Part shown: in pieces, positions 45,626-56,860 of the stretch
Layout of the letters: each line of letters starts with the position of its first letter
How positions within the stretch are numbered: position 1 is the stretch's first letter
Origin: Azadirachta indica
Taxonomy: Eukaryota > Streptophyta > Magnoliopsida > Sapindales > Meliaceae
Assembly (NCBI GenBank): GCA_022749755.1
Contig: CM040446.1
Location: 1,232,966 to 1,296,965, forward strand
Length of the DNA: 64,000 bases
Reading direction: 5' to 3'
Position numbers and translations under genes: made by a program
The notes under the pieces: generated by a model
Told to the model about the DNA's origin: nothing
The model's input: only the letters and a program-made list of their open reading frames with translations
Databases searched by the model: none

Positions 45626-46759
45626 AAATAACAAGTTAAATAATATTTTAATAAAATTTTTTAATAATTAAATATTTATTATTATAAAATTAAAAATTAA
45701 AAATATTTTAACATACGAATACAAATTATTTTATTATTTAATTTTTTTAATAATTATATTTTTAAAATTTTTTATTAAAATAATAAATTAAAAAAATTTT
45801 TTATTCTTAAATGTATTGTGAAAAAATATTAAAAATATATGAAAATATAAATAAAAATATAAATAATAAATATATGTTATATATATTACAAATAAAAATA
45901 ATTAAAAATTTTCTTTTTTTTTTCTATTTTTTAATTAAAATTAAATTATATTGCTAATAAAAATATAAAATATATTTAATTACTAATTTTATTAACAAAT
46001 AATATTAAATTTTTTTTACTTTTTTTATTTATATTTTAATAATTTTTCTCAAAAAAATATAATAAATTTAATATATTCTTTTAAATAAAAATATTAATAT
46101 AAGAATAAAATATTAAAATATATTTCAAAATTTTTTTAACAATTAAATATTAAATTTATTATAGAAAAAGAAAAAAAGATATAAATATTTTAACATGAAT
46201 TCAAAATATTTTAATATGAATTTAATGTAACTTATTGTTTAAATTTTTTTAATAATATTTTATTTTTCAAATTTTCTATTGAAATAATAAATTAAAAATA
46301 TATTTAGTTTTGAGTATATTATAAAAAAATTAAATATAAACTAAATTATTATATTTAAAAAAATTATATTATAAAAAATATTAAAATAGGAAGTAAAGTG
46401 TTATATTAAAATAAAATATATATCAAAGTATTATTATATAAAAGATGAAAAACAAATGATAATAAAATATATTATATTATAAAAAAAAATTATATCAAAG
46501 TATAAAAAATAGATAAATAAAAAATTATATTATAAAAAATATTAAAATAAGAAAGTAAAGTGTTATATTAAAATAAAATATATATCAAAGTATATTATAT
46601 AAAAGATGAAAAAAAAAATGATAATAAATAAACCGGTCAATTAACGAAAATATAAAAATTTAAAATATCTGTTTATTTATTTAAACTTAAAAAGAGTATC
46701 GGTCTTTTTTAAATATTAAAGAAATATTTATTTATTAAAAAAAATATTAATATCCCTTT
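45626..46759. other. Very AT-rich block between direct repeats
   Basis: Almost only A and T, no coding potential. It contains its own direct repeat of about 95-100 bases (about 46366-46463 and 46526-46626; TATTAAAATAAAATATATATCAAAG). Its right end resembles the inner right arm of the TIR element at 54150-55372 (CCGGTCAATTAA against CCAGTCAATTAA). Possibly a decayed member of that family. Confidence 0.5.
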
Positions 46760-47009
46760 AAAATAATACTTTACTTTTTAAAATTATAATTTTTTATTAT
46801 ATTTATATTGTTGAACTTCCAAAACCACGTTGCTTTGGTTAAAAGCAAATGGTTTTGATGTAAATTGGTGACAAATGACATAACGATGCTTTTGAATCAT
46901 GAGAATTTTCTTATGTGGGACTCATAAATATATTGTTAATGATTACAATATAAGCGGGACCTACAAATTAATTTAATTTGTCCTTTTGTCAGGGTCCACT
47001 GCAGTTTAA
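46760..47009. repeat. About 250-bp direct repeat, right copy
   Basis: Partner of 45377-45625. Sequence to the left of the left copy and to the right of the right copy is unrelated, so the repeat limits are sharp. Confidence 0.88.
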
Positions 47010-47890
47010 GTGAGACGATGTATTCCATGCTTCTACTATTTAAGGTTATAAGTTTTAATAAAAGTTATCGTAATAAAAGTACTCTAAAATGAGATCTTTA
47101 CGTTAATTTAATTAACATATGGATATGTTTTTGAAACTTAGGAGCAATTTTCCTAATTTTTTATTTTAAAATTACAAGATTTTCGTGAATTTACCATTTT
47201 TTCCCGCATTGATCTTGAGGAATTGACAAATGATTTCGTATGTGAGTTTGAGTTAGAATCTGAATTTAGGTCAGATTTGAGTGAGAATCAGACTTAATTG
47301 ATTTTTAAAAAAAATGTTGATTTGGATAACCCAATCGAGAACCATAATTAATTTTCTTAAAAGAAAATATTGATTTGGTTTGGGCTAGAATCCAAATTCG
47401 GGTACGCTTTTCTTGTGAGTTGAACCTTTATATTCTAATAAAAATATTTTTCCTGCGAGGTGAAACTTTCAATCTCAACAAATTCATATTTAAATTTTTT
47501 TAATTTTACTAAAAATTGTTAGTTTAATCTCATACAATATTATAATTAGTTTAATATTACAAAATAAATAGTTTTCTATAATTTTTATAATTTAATTTAT
47601 ATATTTAATTTTAAAATATTAAAAAATAATTATTAGTTTAATTTTTTTTGAATTTGTTACTGTAAATTATTGGTTTAATTTCATATGTAATTACTATTAG
47701 TTTAATATTACAAAATAAATATTTTTCTATAATTTTATAAATTAATTTTAAGTTTACAAATTTATATTTAGTTTTTACTATTAGAAATTAATTATTAGTT
47801 TAATTTTTCGTTAATTTTTTACTAAAAAATTATTAATTTTAATTTAAATAGAATAAAAATTATAGTTTTTATTTTCATAGAAAATAATTA
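47010..47890. other. AT-rich gene-free interval
   Basis: No coding sequence. Some internal repetition of TTAGTTTAATATTACAAAATAAATA-type phrases (47551 and 47699) suggests old tandem duplication. Confidence 0.4.
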
Positions 47891-48648
47891 TTATTTTTAG
47901 GATTATTTTCGGCCATTCCCCTACATTTATTAACATATATAAAATATAAACTAATTTTTGTGAAACTCATCACTCCACCTCAAAAAAAATTAAAATTACT
48001 ATTTTATCCTTATTGTAATTAAAAAAAGAAATAATAATATTTTTAATCCTTAAACTTTAATAAAATAACAAATCAAGATATATTTTGGTCCATTTTAATA
48101 TTTTAGTCCCTATCGTGTTGTTACATTTGTCACCATTCGTTAAGTTTTTTAAGAATATAATTAACTTTTTTTCTATAACAATAAAAGCTCTAATTTTACT
48201 ATAGTTAAAAACCTTAAATCACCAAAAACACAAACTAAACCTAAGGCACATGATTTTCATTTACGATTTTTGAAAACGAACACTAATAAAGATCATAGAG
48301 ACTTGCTTAGATGGATTATTGTGGCTTTCATTGGTAGATTTTTGATATAATTTGAAAAAAAATTTTGTCTTTTGAAAATAAATGAAAGAAGAGAGAGACA
48401 AATAATGGAAGACAAAAGTGACAGTGAGGACTAAAATATTAAAATTAGTTAAAGAATGTCTTAATTTGTTAGTTGATCAAAGTTTAGAGACTAAAATGTT
48501 ATTATTTTTTATTTTTAATTAGAATAAGGGTAAAATAGTTATTTAATTTGTTATTGGGGATAGAGTGGTGATTTTCATAAAATTTGGCCTATATTTGATA
48601 TATGTTAATAAATATGGGGAATAGGGCCAAAAATAACCCTTATTTTAA
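47891..48648. mobile_element. Foldback-like MITE with about 250-bp inverted arms
   Basis: Element 47900-48639 (740 bp). The left end reads GGATTATTTTCGGCC; the reverse complement of the right end reads GGGTTATTTTTGGCC. The inverted match continues through TTAACATATAT, CATCACTCCACC/CACCACTCTATC, ACTATTTTA(T/C)CCTTATT, AATATTTTAGTCC and TTTGTC, covering roughly 250 bases per arm with a central loop near 48150-48390. Flanks TTATTTTTA (47891-47899) and TTATTTTAA (48640-48648) match at 8 of 9, again a Mutator-like 9-bp duplication. No coding capacity. Confidence 0.8.
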
Positions 48649-48729
48649 TGTTATAAAATTATATATACTCAATATTATCAAAATTTTAATGTTACAATAC
48701 AAATATAATACAATGAGATGTTCTATCTA

Positions 48730-48771
<42 letters not shown>

Positions 48772-49215
48772 CTGTGTTTATTAATTTGTTTTGTTAGGTG
48801 GTTTGAATCTTTGTATTGTTGTAGAAGTGTAAGAGGTATTTGGGTATTTTAATCCAATAAGGGGAAAGGGTTTATATTTGTTAATTTGTCATTTTTTTTA
48901 TAAAAAGAAATGGGATGAGCAAAAGTTTTGCTAACTTTAATTATTTAATCAATTGTACAAAGAAAGGCTAACAATATCTATTACAAAAAGAGTTTTTAGA
49001 GCCTAACAATATCTATCAAAGAAACGCTATATACATGTGTGTATGTTAACGGATGCCTCATTGAAGATATCAACAAAACAAAATACACATAGCAAAATTT
49101 AAGAAACGTTAAATACTAAGGACAATAGAGAAATATATTGTACATTTTGACAAATGCAAATTGCTTGATCTCTAGCTTTCTTAATAACAGGAAAAATTAA
49201 TTAGGTTATTTACTG
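48649..49215. other. AT-rich spacer with (AT)n
   Basis: (AT)n at about 48735-48766. No gene is seen. Confidence 0.4.
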
Positions 49216-49455
49216 GAAGACTTAACTATCAATATCTAGATCTTGTATTCTTGAATGTACCCATGAAACAACTTCTTAAAGTGCTGGAGGTGATGGGTTC
49301 CTAAGTTTATATATGAGCACTGAGAAGCTCCCATCATTGGTTGGATTCGGTACAATTTGTATTTCAGGTAAGCAAGATGCAAGAGCAGACTCAAGAATTC
49401 ATCATCCATCTTCTTTAATGTTTTATGAATTCTTTCTATACCATATCAATTAACA
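49216..49455 (-). pseudogene. BAHD fragment: scraps of the 3' end of exon 2
   Basis: On the minus strand, remnants of VERIHKTLKKMDDEFLSLLLHLAYL are followed directly by QIVPNPTNDGSFS and HLQHFKKLFHGYIQEYKI-like sequence. The part with RGAHTFKSPN and DFGWG is missing. The wording (QIVPN, EYKI/DLD) is nearest the 8975-10402 gene. No exon 1 or upper exon 2 accompanies it. Confidence 0.75.
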
Positions 49456-50035
49456 AGTTTAATGATTTTTAAAATCTTATTTAAGCCTTTTTATTTTTAT
49501 TTTTTTAATGTTCAGAAATCTAACTGGAAAACGTAAATCGGTGATGGAAGTGTCGAAGTGTTATCGAGCTGTTGAATGGATAATAAAAACTACAGAGATC
49601 GATATTTCTGTAGTTGGTAAGATTTGCTGGGATTTTCCTGTGAATTTTGGAGGCCATGTGCAGCGCATATGAATAATTTATAAGTTGTTAGTTGTTGACT
49701 CTAAAAATTAATTATAAATCCTGAAAGCAGGTCCAAAGAAGCTACTAAGAAATAAGTTAATTACCCGGAAGTTTCAGAGTCATTAAGAAGTAGAGATAAT
49801 ATGCTTGAAATATATGCAACATGCATGTGATTGTCGACACTAACGATATATATGCTTACATAGTACGCACCACAAGTCCGGGGATTCGTTGCATGTTTTC
49901 TGCGTTGTAATTAAAGAACTGTTGAAACTCAACTTGAATCAATCTTATTAAAATCTGCAATTAAATTGGAAACGGTATACGAATACTTAAATCACTGCAT
50001 CAATTCTGAATACAAATCAATCCTCGGAATATCAA
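49456..50035. other. 3' flank of pseudogene 50036-51253, part of a duplicated segment
   Basis: About 49540-50035 matches 59280-59805 (for example TTGTTGACTCTAAAAATTAATTATAAATCCT, and GGGATTCGTTGCA). It includes the recurring upstream block at 49619-49700. No gene. Confidence 0.6.
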
Positions 50036-51253
50036 TAACTAGATCTCGTAAAAGAAATTTTTGAAGAGCTGCATGTGATGAGTTTTCAAGGTTATAATCA
50101 CTAACAAGCTCCCATCATTGGTTGGACTTGGATAAATATACGATGTCCCTTCAAAATATGTGTAACCAACCTCGTTAAATCGGGTTTGCCCCATCCGAAA
50201 TTTGTATCATGCATAGGCATTTGCATTAAATTGACAATGTTGAGGTGAGGGCACTTAAAATTATGAGGTCCTCGCATTAACACTGTTAGATCAGGCTGTT
50301 GTTTTAGATACGCAAGCAAGAGCTGACTTTAAATACTCACTGTTCATTCGCTTTAGTGCTTTACGAATTCTCTCAACAGTATCGTTCAATTGTTCTGATT
50401 GAATCTTTCCAGATAAAGAAGTCGTTGTAGTGATGAAGATTACATTTCCAAAATATCCAGAAGGGAGAGGCGGATTCAACCTAGACTGTCCATTTGTGGG
50501 AAAGTGTAACTTGCTTGCTTGATCGTCTGATAATCCACGTGCTTTGATCAAGTATGTGCTGCTATGATCTCAAACCTACTGTACTTGACAGGGGATCCAA
50601 GATAATTCTTTGATTTCTCTCTAAGGGTGTTGATTTGATCAAGTGACAGTCCAAGGATACAAGTGTAAATGGATCCAGGATTTGATTTCGATTTTTGGTT
50701 TTGAGGTGGGGTATTCATGGAAGGAGGTGGGTCGTACTCAATGTGATGGAATGTAGGATGAGTTGGGATCCCAGCAGTAAGTAACGTTCGATCAAAGAAT
50801 GGTTGAGTGCTGATCGGAACACCACGTGTCATCTCAGCCCATGCATTGATGAAAGTGTATGCCGAAATCGCTTCTACCAAAATATGATGCACCCTCACTC
50901 CAAGACAAACTCTCCTGAATAGTAAATGAAAGGATATAGGACATAATGATGATGTTTTTCTGATCATAATATATAATATTTAACGTTCAAAATTAATAAA
51001 ATACAATATAGTTAAATAAAGCAAAACAGTAACATATATATATATATATATAAATAATGGAATCAATTTAGACGATGATTATTTGATGTAGTGTCATCGT
51101 TAGAGGACCAGAAGATCCATCTTTTGCATCAGCAACAGTAGGAACAAGCGACAGAAGTTTGAAACCTTGTGAGGAATCACCTAAATCCTCAATAGCACAA
51201 TTTGTTTCGGTCCTCTATAAACAGAACTCCTTCCCCATTACACACAACCTCAT
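50036..51253 (-). pseudogene. BAHD pseudogene, sister of the 59.8-61.2 kb locus
   Basis: Exon 2 (about 50925-50036) has HILVE in place of HXXXD, loss of the IWRCVCK codons after AAHT (about 50548), and a two-codon insertion in AYxSKTTA (about 50300). DFGWG is changed to NFGWG, and frame changes lie near the C-terminus (about 50100-50170). It ends GAG ATC TAG, the same shortened terminus as the 59812-61239 locus. The intron acceptor is lost (CTCCTGAATAG context). Exon 1 survives only as its 3' half, from about 51090 to 51253, and is then replaced by a direct-repeat sequence. The wording of NTPPQN, SIYTCILGLSLDQ and ISAYTFINAW ties it to the 59.8 kb locus. Confidence 0.88.
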
Positions 51254-51512
51254 TAACATACATACGTATGAAATCAAAGATATTATAAAACCGTTTGCAA
51301 TTCAATACTGGAAATCCATTTGGTATCCAAATAGATGGATCACTGCATCATAGTGTTATTACAGTTTACAAATCCATGTCACACTCAACCTCAATAGCAT
51401 GCATACATACATATAAAATCAAAGATATTATAAAACCGTTTGCAATTCAATACTTGAAATCCATCTGGTATCCAAATATATGGATCACAGCATCATTGTG
51501 TTATTACAAATC
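51243..51512. repeat. Two direct repeats of about 120-125 bp
   Basis: Copies are about 51243-51367 and 51384-51512. Both hold AAATCAAAGATATTATAAAACC, GTTTGCAATTCAATACT and GGTATCCAAATA...TGGATCAC. Copy two runs into the 3' flank of the gene at 51529; copy one abuts the truncated exon 1 of the neighbouring pseudogene. The duplication seems to mark the break that removed that exon. Confidence 0.85.
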
Positions 51513-51528
51513 AATCATTTTAGTAACA

Positions 51529-52984
51529 TCAATACCTAGATCTTGTACTTCGGGGTTGCTCAAAGATTTCATAAAATAACTTCTTGAAACGCTGCATGTG
51601 TTGAGTTTCCAAGTTTATAATGACTGACAAGCTTCCATCATTAGTTGGACTTGGTAAAATATGCGATATCCCTTCGAAATATGTATTAACCGGCCTCGCA
51701 AAAAAAGGCCGACCCCATCCGAAATTTGGAGCAAATGGCATTTGCATCACATTAACTATATTGAGGTTAGGACACTTATAAATGTGAGCTCCTCGCCTTA
51801 CAGCCACTAAATCAGGTTGTTGTTTTAGATAAGCAAGAGCTGACTTCAAGTACTTATCATCCATCCGCTTTAAGGCATTAGAAATTCTCTCCACTGTACA
51901 ATTAAATGGTTCTGATTGAATATCACCTGATAAGCCCATCGAAGTAGCCGTGAAGATAACATTGCCAAAATAGCCAGATGGGAGTGGGGGATTCAATCTA
52001 AATAGTCCATTTGTGGGACAATGTAGCTTGCTGGCCTGATCATGAGGCAATTCACGAGCTTTGCACATGCAACGCCAGATATGTGCTGCTATGATCTCAA
52101 ACCTACTATGCTTGACAGCAGAACCACCGCGATCTGTATTATCACATTTTTCTTTAAGGGTGTTCATCTGATCAACTGATAGTTTAAGGATTGCACTGGA
52201 AATGGATTCAGGATTTGATCGGATTAATTCAAGGTTTTGAGTAGGAGCATTCATGGAAGGAGGTGGGTCGTATTCGATGTGATGAAATGTAGGAGAAGTT
52301 GGGATGCCAACACTTAGTATAGTTCGATCAAAGAAGGGTTGAATGCTATTATTGGGAAGGCCTCGCGTAATCTCAGCCCATGATTTAAAAAATTGAGAAG
52401 CGGAAATTCCATCCCCCAAAATATGATGAATCCTTATTCCAAGACAAACTCCTCCACACTTGAAATGAGTTACCTATATATTATTCAATATGCCAACATA
52501 TCACATTAATTAAATTCAAGTAAATTAATGAATATGAAATCATAAGGTGATCGTATATCTGTACCTGAATCATCGTGAGTGGACGAGAAGAAATATCCTC
52601 AATATCATCAACAGTCGGAACAAGCGGCAAAAGTTTGAAGCTTTCCGAGAAGTCACCTAAGTCATCAATAAAACAATTTGATTCGGCCTCTATAAACAGA
52701 ACTCCTTTCCCGTTACAGTCTACCTCAATTAATCTTCCATTTCCACCGTCTCTCAACCTTCCAGCCACAGGGTAAAACGACACAAGAACTTTGCTTAAAG
52801 ACTCCTTCAGCAAACCAGCTTCAAAGAAGTTGGAATTAGAATCATTTGGCGGCCGCCGGTAGAAAAACACATTAGGAACGTAAACTTGTGGTACAACTAG
52901 GTCCAAGACAGAATTCGGTAGGAGATGTTTGGGCGTTTCTTGGGCAGGGGGTAAAATTGTTGACTTCTTCACATGAATTTCCAT
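51529..52984 (-). CDS. BAHD acyltransferase, HCT-like, intact
   Basis: Exon 1 is 52984-52565 (140 codons) and exon 2 52473-51529, with a 91-bp intron (TTCAG|GTACAG...TAG|GTAACT); 454 residues. Catalytic HILGD lies at 157-161. The structural motif is NFGWG, with one residue fewer just before it than in relatives (QMPFAPNFGWG). The Gln there is the position of HCT's shikimate Arg. FRLNPPLP replaces the usual SRLNPPLP. Exon 1 has small insertions (RRPPNDSNSNFF, GNGRLIEVDC). The rest of the fold is intact. Leader intron 53800-53018. Confidence 0.91.
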
Positions 52985-53017
52985 TGCATCTCAGATCCAA
53001 AGTGTTATTATGACCAC

Positions 53018-53880
53018 CTGCAATTGTACAAAATTATGATAATAAAAGTAATAATTGATTTTGAATTTTAATTCGTATTGATTTGCAAGATTTTCGGTTT
53101 CAATATTTGAATATTTGGTGTTTTGGTTTCGTTGTGATGGTGAAGATGAATTTGATTTGCAAAATGGATATTGATTTTTATTTATTAGAATTAATTTCAG
53201 TATGAAAAAATTGGAAAAATGTCTAAGAATTAATGTACATAGAGCAGTCTATATGGGCGGTCACTGGTGTTAGTTTTTGAAAACAAAAATAAACAAAGGT
53301 TGTCGATCGAAAATCACAGGGCAGCTGAGAATATCTAGCTGTACAGGAAAAAAAGACAAAAGCATAAATATCAGATTCATTAATTGAAAAAAAAAAAAAA
53401 AAAAAGCAGCATGGCTCAATCCCGAATTCTCTTTCGAGCTCAATATCACTTCAAATCCGAAGCATAACATCACAATCATATATTGTAAAATTTAAATATA
53501 ATTTAAATTTATAAAGTTTAATGAAGATATAAATTTTGAATCATGCTCATATCAAAATTAAACTGCCAAATTTTATATGATATTTTTTTTTAAAAAAAAT
53601 TAAAGAAATAGCATTCTCACTTGCAAAACACTAGCCTATTGAACTCCCTAAACGATGAAACCCTTCATAAATTAAAAGAAATAATAAACTTAAAAACTTA
53701 TATACTTTGTTTGTCAATTGCTCTATTTTGCATGGGAAATTAAGAAAGGAAAATAAATAATATTTAAAACTAATAAAAAGTAAAAAGTTTTGTGGGTCAC
53801 CTGCAATACAGATTTCAATCTGCAGAGTCGAAGCAGAAGGCTTGATGAAAGAGAAGAGGCAACTTGGAAGATGACGATGA
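53018..53880 (-). promoter_or_regulatory. 783-bp leader intron and leader exon of BAHD 51529-52984
   Basis: Donor GTATTGCAG|GTGACC is at 53801/53800 and acceptor CAATTGCAG|GTGGTC at 53018/53017. The leader exon lies from 53801 to about 53870 and includes GACTCTGCAGATTG. An A run (about 53388-53404) lies in the intron. The frame at 53723-53971 is not coding. Confidence 0.55.
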
Positions 53881-54149
53881 GAGAAGAAGAGAGAAGTGAG
53901 TTGGGTTTGTAATCGTTGTCCAGCTTTGGCTCATTCTGTATAAAAAAATGTTTTTGTATTATATTTGGCAAATGACTTCATCGCATAGACTATACTGAAT
54001 AAAAAATAAAAATAGTGCGCAACAGGTCATACTCCTTTTTGTTAATATTTTTTTAAAAGGTTATTATAGCTTTGGAACAGTATCCTCGTATGCAAAGAAC
54101 GGAGACTGTATCAAAAACACAAAAACCTTCCTTAGATTGTCGGTTAATT

Positions 54150-55372
54150 AACTCTTAAAATAAAGAAAATTGATATATGCTTTTGATAGTTTGAGAAAAT
54201 AGATATATACCCCCAATACTTAAGAAAAAAATAAATATTTTTTACAAGTTTGGACGAATTGACACATATTTTCTTGCCTTTTATTTACTAGTTAAATAAT
54301 TAAATTAATATTATTTATATTTCTAAACTTTTAAATAATTTTAAATCAAAAAAATAATTATTTTTAATTATAATAATTTAGTCCTTATTTTAATATTTTT
54401 TACAATATATTAAAAATTAAATGTTTTTAATTTATTATTTTAATAAAAAATTTAAAAAGTTATTATTAAAAAAATCAATAATAAAGTAGACTAAACCTAT
54501 AAACTAAATATTTTTAACTCTATTCTTTTATTTTCTTAATAATAATTTGATGTTTAATTGTAAAAAAATTTTGAAATATTTTTAACATTTTACTTTTATA
54601 TATATCATATTTATTTAAAAGATTATATTAAGTTTATTATATTTATTATAAAAATATAAATAAAAAATATAAAAGAATAAGAGTATTTAATATCATTTGT
54701 TAATAGAATTAGTAATTAAATATATTTTACATTATTTTTAAATAAAGTACTTTAATTTTAATTAAAATGTTAAAGAAAAGAATATACATAGATATAACAT
54801 GTATTTATTTTTTATGTTTTTATTGATATTCTTATTTTTAAATAGGTACATTTTGTATAAAAATAGAATGTTAAAAAAATATTTCATTTAATTTTTTCGA
54901 TAATAAATATTTAATTATTACTAAAAATAAAAAAATTAAAATTATTTTAACGTATGAGTTTAATCTAACTCATTATTAAATTCTTTTAATAGTAGTGTTT
55001 TTTATTTTTTTTTTTTTATTGAAGTACTAAATTAAAAAAAAATATTTAATCCTTAATATATTCTAGAAAATATTAAAATAGGGAATAAATTATTATAGTT
55101 AAAAAAATATATTTTAAAAAATAATAAAATAAATATTAAGTTGTTATAATTAAAAAATTGTATTTTATGTTATTAATATTTAAAAGTTTATGGATGCAAA
55201 TAATATTAATTTAACCAGTCAATTAATATAAATAAAAGTTAGTAGGGGTATTTATCTATTTGTCTGAATTTAAAGGGGACATTTATTTTCCTTTAAACAT
55301 CAAAGGAGTATATGTCTATTTCTTTAAATATTAGGGGGATATACGTCAATTTTTTCCTAAAATAATAAGGAA
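54150..55372. mobile_element. AT-rich element with about 200-bp terminal inverted repeats
   Basis: The left arm starts near TCTTAAAATAAAGAAAATTGATATATGC and continues GAGAAAATAGATATATACCCCC...AAAAAAATAAATATTTTT. The reverse complement of the right arm (55372 leftwards) reads TTATTTTAGGAAAAAATTGACGTATATCCCCC...AAAGGAAAATAAATGTCCCC. Further in, ACTAGTTAAATAATTAAATTAATATTATTT pairs with ACTGGTTAAATTAATATTATTT. No transposase frame is present. Exact ends and target duplication could not be fixed. Confidence 0.6.
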
Positions 55373-56860
55373 ATTAATATATACTTCTCCTAAAAATTGG
55401 ACAATTCACACATAAATAGAAAGTTTGATGAAACCCACATAAATGAAAAGTTTAAGGAAACTGACACATATACCTCCTTTAATTGTTAGTTAACTATCTA
55501 TTTTTGTTAAAAAGATTAAAATATCCTTAAATTTTCACTTTACACAAAATAAGAAATTAAATAATTAAAAATTATTTTTTTGAATATTAGATTTTGAATT
55601 ATTTATCCAACTTTTTTATAATATTTGAATTATTGTAAATTATGTAAATATATTTATAATATAAATAAAAATATAAAAAAAATAAAATATCATTGAAAGT
55701 GAGAAATGAAAAAATTATAATAAAATAATAAATATTCATATTGTCCGTATGCTATAAAATAATATTATTATTTAATTAATTAATGTGTTTTATATAAACT
55801 AATGCAAATAAAATATCAATAAAAGTGAGAAATAAATAAATTTATATAATATATTAATAAAAATATTCATCTTATCAATATGTTATAAAATAATAATATT
55901 GTTTATTTAATTAATAGATTTTATTAAAATATATTATATTTTATTAAATTTTAAAGATTTATTAATTATTTTTTTAATAAATAGACATTTTTAGAGATAT
56001 TTTTTTAAACTGCTACGATTAATAAAACTATTAAAGTAAATCTTTGAGATTAAGAGAAACTCTACCTTAAAAAAATTATCAAGTGTTTAAAAAAAGTTAT
56101 TTTTTAACTAAAATATCCATAATTTAATGGTCAACTAAGGATTAGTATGAGACTTTTGCGATTAATAAAACGATTACAATTAGAAAAAATAGAGTGTGTG
56201 CATTTGTAAATTTTAATATTAAAATATAGTGACTATGCATAACAATCATGATGTAATGAGACCAGAATTTAGAAAAATATAATATATGGTTACATTTTCT
56301 GTTAAAGTAATAACATTATAACAGGAATTTTAAAATCATGATTGAACATAATCGTAAATTATGTGATAATTAAGTTGTTTTCTTAAAGTAGCTCGTTCAT
56401 TTCTTACAAAAGTTTCTATTATAACGAACTAGATTATGAAATTAAACAATTTAATCAACAATGATAAAAGAAATTGCTTATTAACAATCATTAATGAAAA
56501 ATTTCTGATGCCCCTCTAGTTTTGTCAAGTAGAAGGGCGCTCCTTGTCGAAGTACGGACTACGGAGCGCATTTGTTCCATGAGCCATCCAGATTTATTTT
56601 AGTAAAAATATTCGAAAATTTGATTTTTTTTTTTTTTTTTTTTTTTTAATGTTAAGAAGTATTTTTCCATCATCAATCGTTCCGAAACCAAACATAAATT
56701 GACTCAAAAGATTTGCAAATATGCATGTACAATATAATACAACGTATTGAAGTGACGAAAAATCAAACATATTAAATTAATGAACAAAATTTCTGAGTGG
56801 TACAAAAGCAATAAATAGATGATTGTATCAATTTTGATTACAAAATCAATTGCTTTAGTA
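55373..56860. other. AT-rich gene-free interval
   Basis: Phrases such as CACACATAAATAGAAAGTTTGATGAAACCCACATAAATGAAAAGTTTAAGG (about 55410-55465) are short internal repeats. A T run lies at 56623-56647. No gene; the frame 56704-56904 is the 3' flank of the next gene. Confidence 0.4.

Noticed and set aside
45377..47009. Interpretation of the direct repeats as a standard LTR retrotransposon
   Set aside because: The repeat ends lack TG...CA, and there is no primer-binding site, polypurine tract or coding remnant between them.
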